A stretch of DNA of 14,542 nucleotides from JBLIAZ01 sp047631875. GTDB taxonomy: Bacteria; Bacteroidota; Bacteroidia; Flavobacteriales_C; GCA-002722245. The stretch is from the NCBI GenBank assembly GCA_047631875.1, contig JBLIAZ010000046.1, positions 1-14,542 on the forward strand, in the 5' to 3' direction. The notes beneath the pieces were generated by a model. The model was not told the origin of the DNA. It saw only the letters and a list, made by a program, of their open reading frames with translations, and searched no databases. Positions 1-7,430 of this stretch are shown piece by piece. How positions within the stretch are numbered: position 1 is the first letter of the stretch; each line of letters begins with the position of its first letter. The position numbers and the translations under genes were made by a program.

Positions 1-1946
1 TAACCATCAACGCTTTACCAATAGTTAGTTTAGGAGCAGATACTTTTTTATGTGTTGGAGCCGGAGCAACAATCACACTGGATGCAGGTAACTTAGGATC
101 TACTTATTTATGGAATGAGGTAGCTGGTGGTCAAACGATGTCTGTTACTGCTGCAGGAGAGTACCGTGTACAAGTTACGGACGGGAATTTTTGTCAAGCT
201 AAAGACACAATTCAGGTTGATTCAAAGACAGCCACTGTTTTTGATTTAGGAACAGATCAAACCATTTGTCCGGGCGGTGATGCAAAAATAGCAGTGCCAA
301 CTACCCCTGCAAGTATATTGACAACAGGGAGTTATGTGTGGGAAGACGGCACTTCTGTCAATCCCTATGTAGTAACAAGTGGTAAAGCTGACGGCTACAC
401 AGAAAAAATTAAGTTAACCTATACCAATGAATTTAACTGTGTGTCAGCAGATTCATTGACAGTCACTGTAGACAATGTCTTGTTGGTGACAGGGCTTGAT
501 GACAAACCCTTGTGTGTAGGGCAAAGCTATAGTGAGTTTGATACCGACTTTAAGGATCAAGCGAACTCCGGTGATTATTCTTACCTCTGGAATGACGTAA
601 GTGCGAGTACGGGAACGAATTTCCCAATTAACAACGTGACAATGGCTCAAAATGGATTAAAGATTTTGGTCACAGTAACCGATAATGTGCAAGGGTGTAC
701 AGGGAAGGACAGTGCAATATTGAGTGTAAACCCATTGCCAGTTCCTTTGTTAAGAGATACAGCAACTTGTTTAGAAACAGCGGTGACTATTAACTCACAA
801 TTGACTACACCGACGCATACATTCAGTTGGACAAAGAACAACAGCGTTATTGCTAACTCGAGTGCGGCTACTCATACGATTGACGGACTAATAGCGGGGG
901 TTGATACTTATAAAGTGATTGCAACTATAGCTACAACAGGATGTCAAGATAGCGTTACAGTAACAGTGTCTACTCTAGCTGGTCCAGTAGCTAGTTTGGG
1001 AGGTGATTCCGGAGTGGCTTGTATTGGTGAGCAGAAAGTGTTGAATGCAACTACTGGGGCATCATATCAGTATATTTGGACGATGAACAGTTCAGTGTTA
1101 GCAGAAACTTCAAGCTCGTTAATTGTCACCGTCGATGGTGCTTATCAGCTTACGGTAGTTGATAATTTGACTTCGTGCTCGGATGCAGTTTCGACAATAG
1201 TTACTTTCTATGCACCACCTATTGTTGATTTGAAAGTCGACAGTTTCATCAGTTTGTGTGCAGGGTCTGACACCGTGATTACGTACCAAGATTTCGATGT
1301 GTCAAAAAAATACGTTTGGAGTAATGGAGCTACGAATACGGATAAAATGACCATCACGGAATTTGGAGTTTATTGGTTAAAAGAGACGGTCGGTGGTTGT
1401 GTGGATATTGATACAATAGTGGTTGTGCACAGAGAATTACCCACAAGTGGTTTACCAGGAGACACCGTGATATGTTTTGAAGACATGTTAAGTGGAAGCA
1501 TGTTACTTGATTCAAAGCAAATGAACAACATTTACTTATGGAATACGGGAGATACCACCCAGTCCATTGCAATTTCAAAAAGTGGATATTATGAAGTAAA
1601 TATTACAAGTGAATACGGTTGTAAAATCACTGATGGTGTACTAATTCAAGAAGATTGTATGGCGAACATCTGGCTGCCAGCTGCATTTACTCCTAATGGA
1701 GATGGTATAAATGATACGTGGATAATTGGCGGGAGAGGAATTAAAACTGTCAATGTGCAAGTGTATAATAGGTGGGGTGAAAAAATTTGGGAAGGGCAAT
1801 CAATTGCTGACTTTTGGGATGGTAGGGTACGGAATAATCCAGTCGCAGAGGATGTGTATGTGTGGAGAGTTAATTACACCTATGGATCATCTGACGGAAC
1901 TGAACAATCACGAACCCAAGTAGGACATTTGACAATATTTAGATAA
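1..1946 (+). CDS. Large secreted Ig/PKD-like repeat protein with T9SS type B (CHU_C) C-terminal domain, 5' partial
   Basis: The reading frame is open from base 3 with no stop, so the gene starts upstream; 647 residues are visible. The frame holds about seven repeats of 70-85 residues. Each opens with a Cys after a hydrophobic/Asp-rich strand (for example FLCVG, TICPGG, PLCVGQ; Cys at visible residues 17, 89, 171, 256, 340, 419, 491) and then has a Trp strand such as YLWN or YVWSNG. This is the pattern of Ig/PKD-like adhesin repeats in Bacteroidota. Visible residues 556-647 form a gliding-motility-associated C-terminal domain: LPAAFTPNGDGINDTW, then VYNRWGEKIWEG, FWDG and VYVWRVNY. In this phylum that domain directs export through the type IX secretion system (type B signal). 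The protein is therefore probably secreted or anchored on the cell surface, perhaps in adhesion. The ligand cannot be read from the sequence, and any N-terminal catalytic domain lies outside the window. Confidence 0.9.
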   Translation, partial: TINALPIVSLGADTFLCVGAGATITLDAGNLGSTYLWNEVAGGQTMSVTAAGEYRVQVTDGNFCQAKDTIQVDSKTATVFDLGTDQTICPGGDAKIAVPTTPASILTTGSYVWEDGTSVNPYVVTSGKADGYTEKIKLTYTNEFNCVSADSLTVTVDNVLLVTGLDDKPLCVGQSYSEFDTDFKDQANSGDYSYLWNDVSASTGTNFPINNVTMAQNGLKILVTVTDNVQGCTGKDSAILSVNPLPVPLLRDTATCLETAVTINSQLTTPTHTFSWTKNNSVIANSSAATHTIDGLIAGVDTYKVIATIATTGCQDSVTVTVSTLAGPVASLGGDSGVACIGEQKVLNATTGASYQYIWTMNSSVLAETSSSLIVTVDGAYQLTVVDNLTSCSDAVSTIVTFYAPPIVDLKVDSFISLCAGSDTVITYQDFDVSKKYVWSNGATNTDKMTITEFGVYWLKETVGGCVDIDTIVVVHRELPTSGLPGDTVICFEDMLSGSMLLDSKQMNNIYLWNTGDTTQSIAISKSGYYEVNITSEYGCKITDGVLIQEDCMANIWLPAAFTPNGDGINDTWIIGGRGIKTVNVQVYNRWGEKIWEGQSIADFWDGRVRNNPVAEDVYVWRVNYTYGSSDGTEQSRTQVGHLTIFR

Positions 1947-1987
1947 AAAGTGACTTGAAATTGCATTGCATTATTTAATATTGCCAC

Positions 1988-2878
1988 ATGAAATTTCTTT
2001 GTTATTTTTCAATATTATTGACAGCATATTCGTGCTCGTCTTCAAAGGAAATTGATGCCAGGTGGGCGCGGGATAAGAATGTGGCGGCAAAACTGCAGGG
2101 GAAAGTGATTGTTTACACAATTTTTGTCGATTCAAAAAAGACAATTCCTTGGAGTGGATTTGATATCAAGTCAACAAAAGATTCGCTTGAAAAAGTGTTC
2201 AGCTGGATTCGCTTTGAAAGTAAAAAATACGACAAAGATATACTCATTGAGCCTGTTTACGCAACTCTCAATTCAAAGCAAACTATTAAAAAGAAAATCC
2301 CGTACAGTAGTTTAAGTACTGCATTTTCTGACGGGGACTATTCCAAAGTAAGTAAGCTTGGGAAATGGGCTAATGGAATAGCAAAAAAGTTTGAAAAGAG
2401 TATCAAAATTTCGGGAGACCCTTTGCCTAAAAAGCCAAAATTAGATGCATTTCAGAAGTTAGTCGCAAAAATAAAAAGAAACTACAACGCAGATAATGTT
2501 GTCATCTTTTTTATGCTAAATAACTATTATATAAGTGACGTTAGTGCAGTACTAAACAACATGCACAGTACCGAAGTTGAGTTTGCAGTAAACAGTGGTA
2601 AAAACGTAAATTTATTTGCAGCTCAATTTTTGAGTTTGTTTGGTGCTCAGAATTTGAACGAAAGCGCTTATTCCTCACATGAGATTGAAAAATTATCACT
2701 TGCAAAAAATGATTTTCCAAATGACGTTATGTTGAATTATAAAAGTGATTTGTTTAACGTGAACATTGGCGAACACACTGCGTATTTGATTGGATGGAGG
2801 GATAAAGTTAATCCCAAATACGCTGACTTATTTAAGTTATCACCACGAAAAAAGAAGAAAAGTGAAAAATTTAAGTAA
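1988..2878 (+). CDS. Lipoprotein of unrecognised family, first of a tandem paralogous pair
   Basis: This 296-residue protein begins with a short lipoprotein signal peptide; the lipobox ends AYSC with the lipidated Cys at residue 16, followed by Ser-Ser-Ser-Lys. It should sit in the inner or outer membrane with its body in the periplasm or on the surface. An N-terminal block (about 26-75) has the pattern W.RD.NV..KL.G.V.VY..FV. A Lys-rich middle follows, then a conserved C-terminal block with AQFLSLFGAQNL (212-223), FPNDVM (243-248) and IGEHTAYLIGW (260-270). The tail is very basic. The next gene is a clear paralog with these blocks at identical residue numbers. I do not recognise the function. 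The LFGA/FPND.M/T.YLIGW series recalls bacterial zinc-protease-like proteins with an HE..HLFGA helix, but His and Glu are absent here, so it would not be an active metalloprotease of that kind. Confidence 0.75.
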   Translation: MKFLCYFSILLTAYSCSSSKEIDARWARDKNVAAKLQGKVIVYTIFVDSKKTIPWSGFDIKSTKDSLEKVFSWIRFESKKYDKDILIEPVYATLNSKQTIKKKIPYSSLSTAFSDGDYSKVSKLGKWANGIAKKFEKSIKISGDPLPKKPKLDAFQKLVAKIKRNYNADNVVIFFMLNNYYISDVSAVLNNMHSTEVEFAVNSGKNVNLFAAQFLSLFGAQNLNESAYSSHEIEKLSLAKNDFPNDVMLNYKSDLFNVNIGEHTAYLIGWRDKVNPKYADLFKLSPRKKKKSEKFK

Positions 2879-3734
2879 AACACTTGTTTTATTGGTTTGC
2901 ATTTTGATCAGCAGTTGCAGTTCAATTGTGGATAGTGAAAACAATTGGTTTCGCGACAGGAATGTATGTAAGAAATTAGTTGGTGAAGTGTTAGTGTATC
3001 CTGTTTTTGTTCAAGAGAAAAAAGGTGAATTATGGACGAAAGAGGATAGGTTGCAATACTTGGATTCTTTACAAGTAGCGCTAATGTGGATTCAAAAGCA
3101 AGCTGCAGCAGATCAAATAAAACTTAATTTTATTATCCACGCTCATCCAAAAGTGATGAAAAAAGGTTTGCCTGGGAAGAGCATAAGTGGAGCACTTGCT
3201 ATGTTAGATGGCTCAAAGTCATTTGTGAAGTTCAACAAGCATTATGATGGAATTTCAAAAAGAGTGTCGCCTTCGATTGAAAAGGAAGAGGTGTTAAAAC
3301 CGCTCGTTAAAAAAATAAAGTCTAGAGAAAGATTGATTGCAAAATTAAGGAATGTGTACCAAGTAGAAAGTGTAGTGCTCATGTTTATTCATAAGCCTCA
3401 GGATTTAAGTCATCTTTATTTAAACTTAAATTCGCTGACAAATAAAGACGTGGAGTACATTGTCACCACCTTTCAGGCTCCAACTGTAATAAGCTATCAA
3501 GTATTACAATTGTATGGTGCTGCTACCATGATGTACAATTCAGGAAAGAAAAGAGAAAAAGCATCTAAATTAATCGTAAAGGACAAGTTCCCGAATGACA
3601 TCATGGCTGGTTTGGGAAAGACCATTCAAAGTCTTGAAATAGGAGAGTATACAAAGTATTTAATTGGGTGGAGCAATATCGAAAAAGAGTATTATAAGTC
3701 AATAGTGTCTGAAAGAAAGGTTGTTGTAAAGTAA
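2862..3734 (+). CDS. Lipoprotein of unrecognised family, second of the tandem pair
   Basis: I place the start at the GTG at 2862. This gives 290 residues with a proper signal peptide (basic KNLSK, hydrophobic core, lipobox ISSC with Cys at 19) and puts the conserved blocks at exactly the residue numbers of the preceding paralog. An in-frame start at 2790 would add a polar extension before the signal peptide and is unlikely. The start overlaps the upstream gene by 17 bases, which suggests translational coupling. Shared features are W.RD.NV..KL.G.V.VY..FV, YQVLQLYGA (212-220), FPNDIM (243-248) and IGEYTKYLIGW (260-270). As in its neighbour, the position where a zinc HExxH might be expected reads Y-Q-V-L-Q. 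The pair probably arose by duplication and may act together. The function is unknown. Confidence 0.72.
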   Translation: MKNLSKTLVLLVCILISSCSSIVDSENNWFRDRNVCKKLVGEVLVYPVFVQEKKGELWTKEDRLQYLDSLQVALMWIQKQAAADQIKLNFIIHAHPKVMKKGLPGKSISGALAMLDGSKSFVKFNKHYDGISKRVSPSIEKEEVLKPLVKKIKSRERLIAKLRNVYQVESVVLMFIHKPQDLSHLYLNLNSLTNKDVEYIVTTFQAPTVISYQVLQLYGAATMMYNSGKKREKASKLIVKDKFPNDIMAGLGKTIQSLEIGEYTKYLIGWSNIEKEYYKSIVSERKVVVK

Positions 3735-3814
3735 ATATCCTCTTAAATTTAGTTTTTAACTGTCTGGATTTAATATTTGTCAGGGGATAATCGTCTTCAA
3801 TTAAAAAAAAAAAC

Positions 3815-3822
3815 TATTTTTG
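3815..3822 (+). promoter_or_regulatory. Predicted -7 promoter box for the gapA-pfkA pair
   Basis: The octamer TATTTTTG fits the Bacteroidota -7 consensus TAnnTTTG exactly and lies about 65 bases before the GAPDH start codon, in a 154-base intergenic region. An eleven-base A tract (3803-3813) fills most of the space just upstream. No good TTTG (-33) box is seen at the expected 17-20 base distance, so the -35-like half is weak or absent. Confidence 0.5.
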
Positions 3823-3888
3823 CCGTTCGTTGCTGAATCATTGGTCAGCGTAATAAATCGAATATTAACTACAAATTTTATATCTACT

Positions 3889-4911
3889 ATGAGTAAAGTA
3901 AGAGTTGCCTTTAACGGAATGGGGCGTATTGGGAAGAATGTAATGAGAGTAATTGTTGAAAAATTTAACGACGAAATTGAAATTGTTGCTGGAAATGATT
4001 TAGTGTCTCCAGCTGTTATTGCAAGTGGACTACCTAAAGATTCAATTTTTGGAAGGTTTCCAGCAGAGGTTACTTTAAAAGGTGACAATGTAATTCAAGT
4101 TGGTGATCACAATATTACTGTGTATGCAGAAAGAGATGCGAAAAATATTCCTTGGGGAAAGCACAATGTTGATATTGTTTTTGAGTGTACAGGGTTTTAC
4201 TTAAGTGAAGAAAAGGCACAAGCGCACATTGATGCTGGTGCAAAAAGAGTAATTATTTCAGCTCCATGTGGAGATGCTACAAGTACTTTTGTTGTTGGTG
4301 TAAACCACCAAGATGTTAAAGCAGATGATTTAATCGTTTCAAATGCATCTTGTACAACAAACTGTTTAGCTCCAATGACGAAAGCCATTGATGATACTTT
4401 TAAAGTAATCAGTGGTTTAATGAGTACAACTCATGCAGCTACAGCTACACAAAATGTTGCTGATGCGTTTGGGGGAGGAAAAGCAAGAGCTACATTAAAT
4501 AACATTATCCCAGCTTCAACTGGTGCTGCTAAAGCAGTAGGTAAAGTATTACCACACTTAAACGGTAAATTAAACGGAACAGCATTAAGAGTTCCAACAG
4601 ACACAGGAAGTGTTGTTGAATGTGTTTATTTGATCGAAGGTGAGCATACTGCAGAAGAAGTTAAAGCTGCAATGCAAACGAACATCGAAAAAATGAATGC
4701 TACTACAATTTTAGGACAAGTTGCTTATTTAGGTGATTTTTACGAATGTTCAAGAGATTGTGTTGGTGAGCCATATTCATCAATGATTTCTGACAACGTT
4801 TTATGTGTTCCTTCAGATGGTAACACTTTAGTGAAAGCGACAAGTTTTTATGACAACGAAATGGGATTCAGTCACAGGATGGCAGAATTCGCATTAATTC
4901 TTTCTAAATAA
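3889..4911 (+). CDS. gapA: Glyceraldehyde-3-phosphate dehydrogenase (phosphorylating)
   Basis: This cytoplasmic enzyme converts glyceraldehyde-3-phosphate, NAD and phosphate to 1,3-bisphosphoglycerate. The ATG at 3889 gives 340 residues, the usual length, and begins MSKVRVAFNGMGRIG with the Rossmann NAD-binding glycine motif; an upstream TTG at 3820 would add 23 residues unlike the family and would read through the promoter box. The active-site segment SNASCTTNC places the nucleophile at Cys155, with the partner His182 in STTHAATATQ. Asp37 (GND) fits NAD preference. STGAAKAVGKVLP, RVPT (Arg234) and YDNEMGFSHR complete the catalytic domain. The S-loop after TATQ (189-205) is divergent and about three residues shorter than in E. 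coli GapA, and it lacks the usual Asp-x-Pro. The gene is followed after 23 bases by phosphofructokinase, so the two are probably cotranscribed. Confidence 0.93.
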   Translation: MSKVRVAFNGMGRIGKNVMRVIVEKFNDEIEIVAGNDLVSPAVIASGLPKDSIFGRFPAEVTLKGDNVIQVGDHNITVYAERDAKNIPWGKHNVDIVFECTGFYLSEEKAQAHIDAGAKRVIISAPCGDATSTFVVGVNHQDVKADDLIVSNASCTTNCLAPMTKAIDDTFKVISGLMSTTHAATATQNVADAFGGGKARATLNNIIPASTGAAKAVGKVLPHLNGKLNGTALRVPTDTGSVVECVYLIEGEHTAEEVKAAMQTNIEKMNATTILGQVAYLGDFYECSRDCVGEPYSSMISDNVLCVPSDGNTLVKATSFYDNEMGFSHRMAEFALILSK

Positions 4912-4934
4912 ACATTAGAAGATTTAATTGATAA

Positions 4935-5918
4935 ATGAAATCCATTAAAAAGATAGGTGTTTTTACATCAGGAGGAGATTCTCCAGGGATGAACGCGGCC
5001 ATTAGGGCCGTCGTTCGTTCCTCTTTTTACTATGGAGTAAAGGTTTCTGGGATATATAGAGGTTACGAGGGGATGATTGAAGGTGATATTAGTGATGAAA
5101 TGGATGTCAGGTCTGTGAATCACATATTACAAAGAGGTGGAACCATGTTGAAATCAGCAAGGAGTACAGAGTTCATGACCAAAGAAGGTCGTGCTAAGGC
5201 TTTTGCTCAAATTGAAAAATTGGGTATTGATGCTTTAGTTGCTATTGGTGGAAATGGTACGTTTACAGGAGCAAAAATATTCAGTGAAGAATTTGGAGTT
5301 CCAGTAGTAGGACTGCCAGGTACCATTGATAATGATTTGCACGGGACGGATTTTACCATAGGTTTTGACACGGCAAACAATACTGTAATTCAATCAGTCG
5401 ACAGCATAAGGAACACTGCTCAGTCTCACAACAGGTTGTTTTTTGTTGAAGTGATGGGGAGGGATTCGGGATACATTGCTGCTTATACAGGCTTAGCTTC
5501 AGGAGCTGTAAGTATTTTAATTCCCGAAAGAGAATCGTCTTTAGAGGAACTTATTCAAAGGCTAGAGGAAGGAAGACTGAACAATAAGACATCCAGTATA
5601 GTAATTGTTTCGGAAGGAAATAAATGGGGTGATGCTTCTGGTATAGCCAAACAATTGAAAGAAAAAGTGGGGTACTACGACTCTAAGGTGACAATTTTAG
5701 GTCATGTTCAAAGAGGGGGGATACCAAGCTGCTTTGACAGAGTGCTAGCAAGTCGTTTGGGAGTTGCTGCTGTGGAAGGATTACTTAATGGGAAAACTAA
5801 TGTCATGGTTGGGATATCGAATAATAGAATATCATATACCACTTTGACAGATGCAATTGAAAGTAAAGACGCCATGGATAATGAAATCATTCGAATTGCG
5901 GACATTTTATCTATATAA
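4935..5918 (+). CDS. pfkA: ATP-dependent 6-phosphofructokinase
   Basis: PfkA phosphorylates fructose-6-phosphate to fructose-1,6-bisphosphate in the cytoplasm, the committed step of glycolysis. The 327-residue length is normal for a bacterial PfkA. Visible motifs are the N-terminal TSGGDSPGMN nucleotide-binding segment, RGGTMLKSAR (Arg76), PGTIDND (128-134, catalytic Asp132), MGRDSGY (174-180) and LGHVQRGG (255-262) with Arg260, followed by FDR. The Gly at 108 and the Gly of PGTIDND are those of ATP enzymes rather than pyrophosphate-dependent ones. One oddity is that the GGDGS/T loop reads GGNGT, with Asn107 where E. coli PfkA has the Mg-ATP-binding Asp103; the codon is AAT. It lies 23 bases after gapA. 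Its substrate is the product of NagB, encoded further downstream. Confidence 0.93.
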   Translation: MKSIKKIGVFTSGGDSPGMNAAIRAVVRSSFYYGVKVSGIYRGYEGMIEGDISDEMDVRSVNHILQRGGTMLKSARSTEFMTKEGRAKAFAQIEKLGIDALVAIGGNGTFTGAKIFSEEFGVPVVGLPGTIDNDLHGTDFTIGFDTANNTVIQSVDSIRNTAQSHNRLFFVEVMGRDSGYIAAYTGLASGAVSILIPERESSLEELIQRLEEGRLNNKTSSIVIVSEGNKWGDASGIAKQLKEKVGYYDSKVTILGHVQRGGIPSCFDRVLASRLGVAAVEGLLNGKTNVMVGISNNRISYTTLTDAIESKDAMDNEIIRIADILSI

Positions 5919-5993
5919 CTGGAAAGACTCAGTTTGCTTCGTTTGGGCATAACTAATAGCTTATTGTTAATAAATTTTTGTTCTGCACAGCTA

Positions 5994-6028
5994 GGACATT
6001 TTTTTTGTCCGGACGTGACTAATTCACG
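5994..6028 (+). terminator. Pair of small hairpins after pfkA (weak terminator or operator)
   Basis: Two adjacent inverted repeats lie 75-110 bases after the pfkA stop. GGACA (5994-5998) pairs with TGTCC (6006-6010) around a T-only loop, and CGTGA (6014-6018) pairs with TCACG (6024-6028) around CTAAT. They are joined by the 8-base palindrome GTCCGGAC (6007-6014). A T-rich stretch follows at about 6035-6045. The stems are only 5 bp, so termination is uncertain; the shared GGAC core could instead be part of a protein-binding region. Confidence 0.35.
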
Positions 6029-6059
6029 GGATTCCTTTGTTTTTAAGTGTTTTCATACT

Positions 6060-6081
6060 TCAGGACAATATCAGGACAATG
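6060..6081 (+). repeat. Two tandem copies of TCAGGACAAT(A/G) upstream of the chitinase promoter
   Basis: TCAGGACAATA (6060-6070) is followed directly by TCAGGACAATG (6071-6081): an 11-base unit repeated head to tail with one change in the last base. The spacing is one helical turn, and the pair ends 12 bases before the predicted -33 box, a place typical of activator sites. The GGAC core also occurs at 5994 and 6011. Confidence 0.6.
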
Positions 6082-6093
6082 TATTTAACATGT

Positions 6094-6123
6094 TTTGTGA
6101 TAGCTTTATTTGTTTTATATTTG
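6094..6123 (+). promoter_or_regulatory. Predicted Bacteroidota-type promoter of the chitinase operon
   Basis: TTTG (6094-6097), an 18-base spacer and TATATTTG (6116-6123) match the Bacteroidota primary sigma consensus TTTG-N19-TAnnTTTG at both boxes, with almost ideal spacing. The predicted transcript would start near 6130 and have a leader of about 25 bases before the chitinase ATG at 6156. No other equally good promoter is seen in the short gaps of the downstream operon. Confidence 0.62.
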
Positions 6124-6155
6124 ATTCCGAATTAATGATTTGAATTTAATAACCT

Positions 6156-7412
6156 ATGAAAAAAACTGCACTGACATTATTTGCTATATTGATGTTGCTG
6201 AATGTTTCAGTAAAGAGTCAAGCAGCATGCAAAGAGATAATCGGATATTATGCTTCATGGCTAATGTATCAAAGAGGAGGGGCAGTAGTTCCTGAGTCTA
6301 TAGATTATTCAAAATACTCAATCATTAACTTTTCATTTTTTGCTCCAGATGAAAATGGATTCATCGAAGGGACTGATCCTTGGGCTGATACTTTGTTACT
6401 TAGAGGTAGGGTCGATTGGGGAAAACCTCAACCAGCGTATTACCCAAATACGTCATTGGTGGATTTTGCACATTTATGGGGAGTCAAAGTGATGGTTTCA
6501 ATTGGAGGTTGGACTTTAAGTGATAACTTCCCCGGAATTGCTGCAGATTCTGTAAAAACAGCTCGTTTTGCGAGTGAATGTGTACGGGTGATTAAAGCAT
6601 ATCAGTTTGATGGAATCGACATTGACTGGGAATACCCTTGTTATGAAGAGCACGCCGGAAGGCAAGATACCGACAGAGACGGCTTTACTTTTTTAATGCG
6701 TTCTATTAGAGACTCCATTGATGCATACGGTAAGAAGACTGAGACAGATTTTTTATTGACAGCAGCATTCGGCGCGCAAGACATCAGAATGCAATGTATC
6801 GATTATAAAGAAGTTACCAAGTTCATGGATTATGTAAACATGATGACTTATGATATGAATGGAGTTTGGAATGAAGAAGCAAATCATAACTCTCCTTTGT
6901 TTGACCCTGAATACGGGCCAGCTCAGTCTTTAAATGAAACACACAGGTTATTGACCGAGAAATACGGAATTCATCCATCAAAAATTAACATGGGTGTAGC
7001 TTTTTATGGGAGGACCTTAAGAGGTTTTAAAGAGGAGCCAAAATTATTTGGAAAGCACAAAGGTAAAGCTGATGATGTGAGGTTTGCACTTCACGAAGGT
7101 TCACCAACGTATTTCCAAATAATGTTGGAAAAGCATAACTATAAAGAGTATTGGGATGATGTGGCAAAGGTTCCTTATTTGATTGACGAGAAAGATTCCT
7201 CGTTTGTATCGTATGACAATCCAAAATCGATAAGACTAAAAGCACAATTTATCATGGATAAAAAATGTGCTGGTGCAATAATTTGGGATTTAACAAATGA
7301 TTACATGGAAAAAAAGCCTGGGACGCTTTTAATTTCAGGAACTCCTTTGGTCGATCAATTGGTAGACGTGCTGCAACCTTGTTCACGTCCTAGAATTAAA
7401 AAGATATACTAA
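6156..7412 (+). CDS. Secreted glycoside hydrolase family 18 chitinase
   Basis: GH18 chitinases hydrolyse beta-1,4-linked N-acetylglucosamine polymers with retention, using substrate assistance. The 418-residue protein starts with a signal peptide (MKKTALTLFA..., cleavage probably near SQA-A at 23). The TIM barrel shows GYYASW (strand 1), KVMVSIGGW (111-119, SxGG motif, strand 3), FDGIDIDWEYP (151-161) with the complete DxxDxDxE catalytic motif and proton donor Glu159, MTYD (230-233, strand 6) and GAIIWDLTND (373-382) with the strand 8 Trp377. MGVAFYGRTLRGF (279-291) leads into the chitinase insertion domain. There is no carbohydrate-binding module and no CHU_C or other recognisable T9SS domain, so it may act in the periplasm or be held at the surface by partners. 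A lipoprotein reading (Cys25 after QAA) is possible but the lipobox is poor. It is the first gene of the operon. Confidence 0.92.
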   Translation: MKKTALTLFAILMLLNVSVKSQAACKEIIGYYASWLMYQRGGAVVPESIDYSKYSIINFSFFAPDENGFIEGTDPWADTLLLRGRVDWGKPQPAYYPNTSLVDFAHLWGVKVMVSIGGWTLSDNFPGIAADSVKTARFASECVRVIKAYQFDGIDIDWEYPCYEEHAGRQDTDRDGFTFLMRSIRDSIDAYGKKTETDFLLTAAFGAQDIRMQCIDYKEVTKFMDYVNMMTYDMNGVWNEEANHNSPLFDPEYGPAQSLNETHRLLTEKYGIHPSKINMGVAFYGRTLRGFKEEPKLFGKHKGKADDVRFALHEGSPTYFQIMLEKHNYKEYWDDVAKVPYLIDEKDSSFVSYDNPKSIRLKAQFIMDKKCAGAIIWDLTNDYMEKKPGTLLISGTPLVDQLVDVLQPCSRPRIKKIY

Positions 7413-7430
7413 CAACATATATAAATTTGT

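Noticed and set aside
1954..1983. A possible promoter CTTG-N18-TAATATTG before the first tandem lipoprotein.
   Set aside because: The -7 box has a mismatch in TTTG and ends four bases before the ATG at 1988, too close for a normal leader; kept out of the feature list.
3820..3888. An upstream TTG start that would lengthen GAPDH by 23 residues.
   Set aside because: The extra residues do not resemble any GAPDH N-terminus and overlap the promoter box; MSKVRVAFNGMGRIG at 3889 is the normal start.
5934..6143. A possible small + strand gene of about 69 codons between pfkA and the chitinase.
   Set aside because: It would start with TTG, has low-complexity Phe/Cys-rich content, no signal or motif, and covers the hairpins, direct repeats and predicted promoter, so it is almost certainly non-coding.
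6229..6231. Reading the chitinase as a lipoprotein via the Cys near residue 25.
   Set aside because: The residues before it (SQAA) lack the hydrophobic residue expected at -3 of a lipobox; ordinary signal peptidase I cleavage is more likely.
7422..7429. TAAATTTG, an exact match to the -7 consensus, just before the first barrel gene.
   Set aside because: It ends one base before the start codon, which would give a leaderless or internally started transcript, and no -33 box lies at the right distance. It is probably chance in AT-rich DNA.
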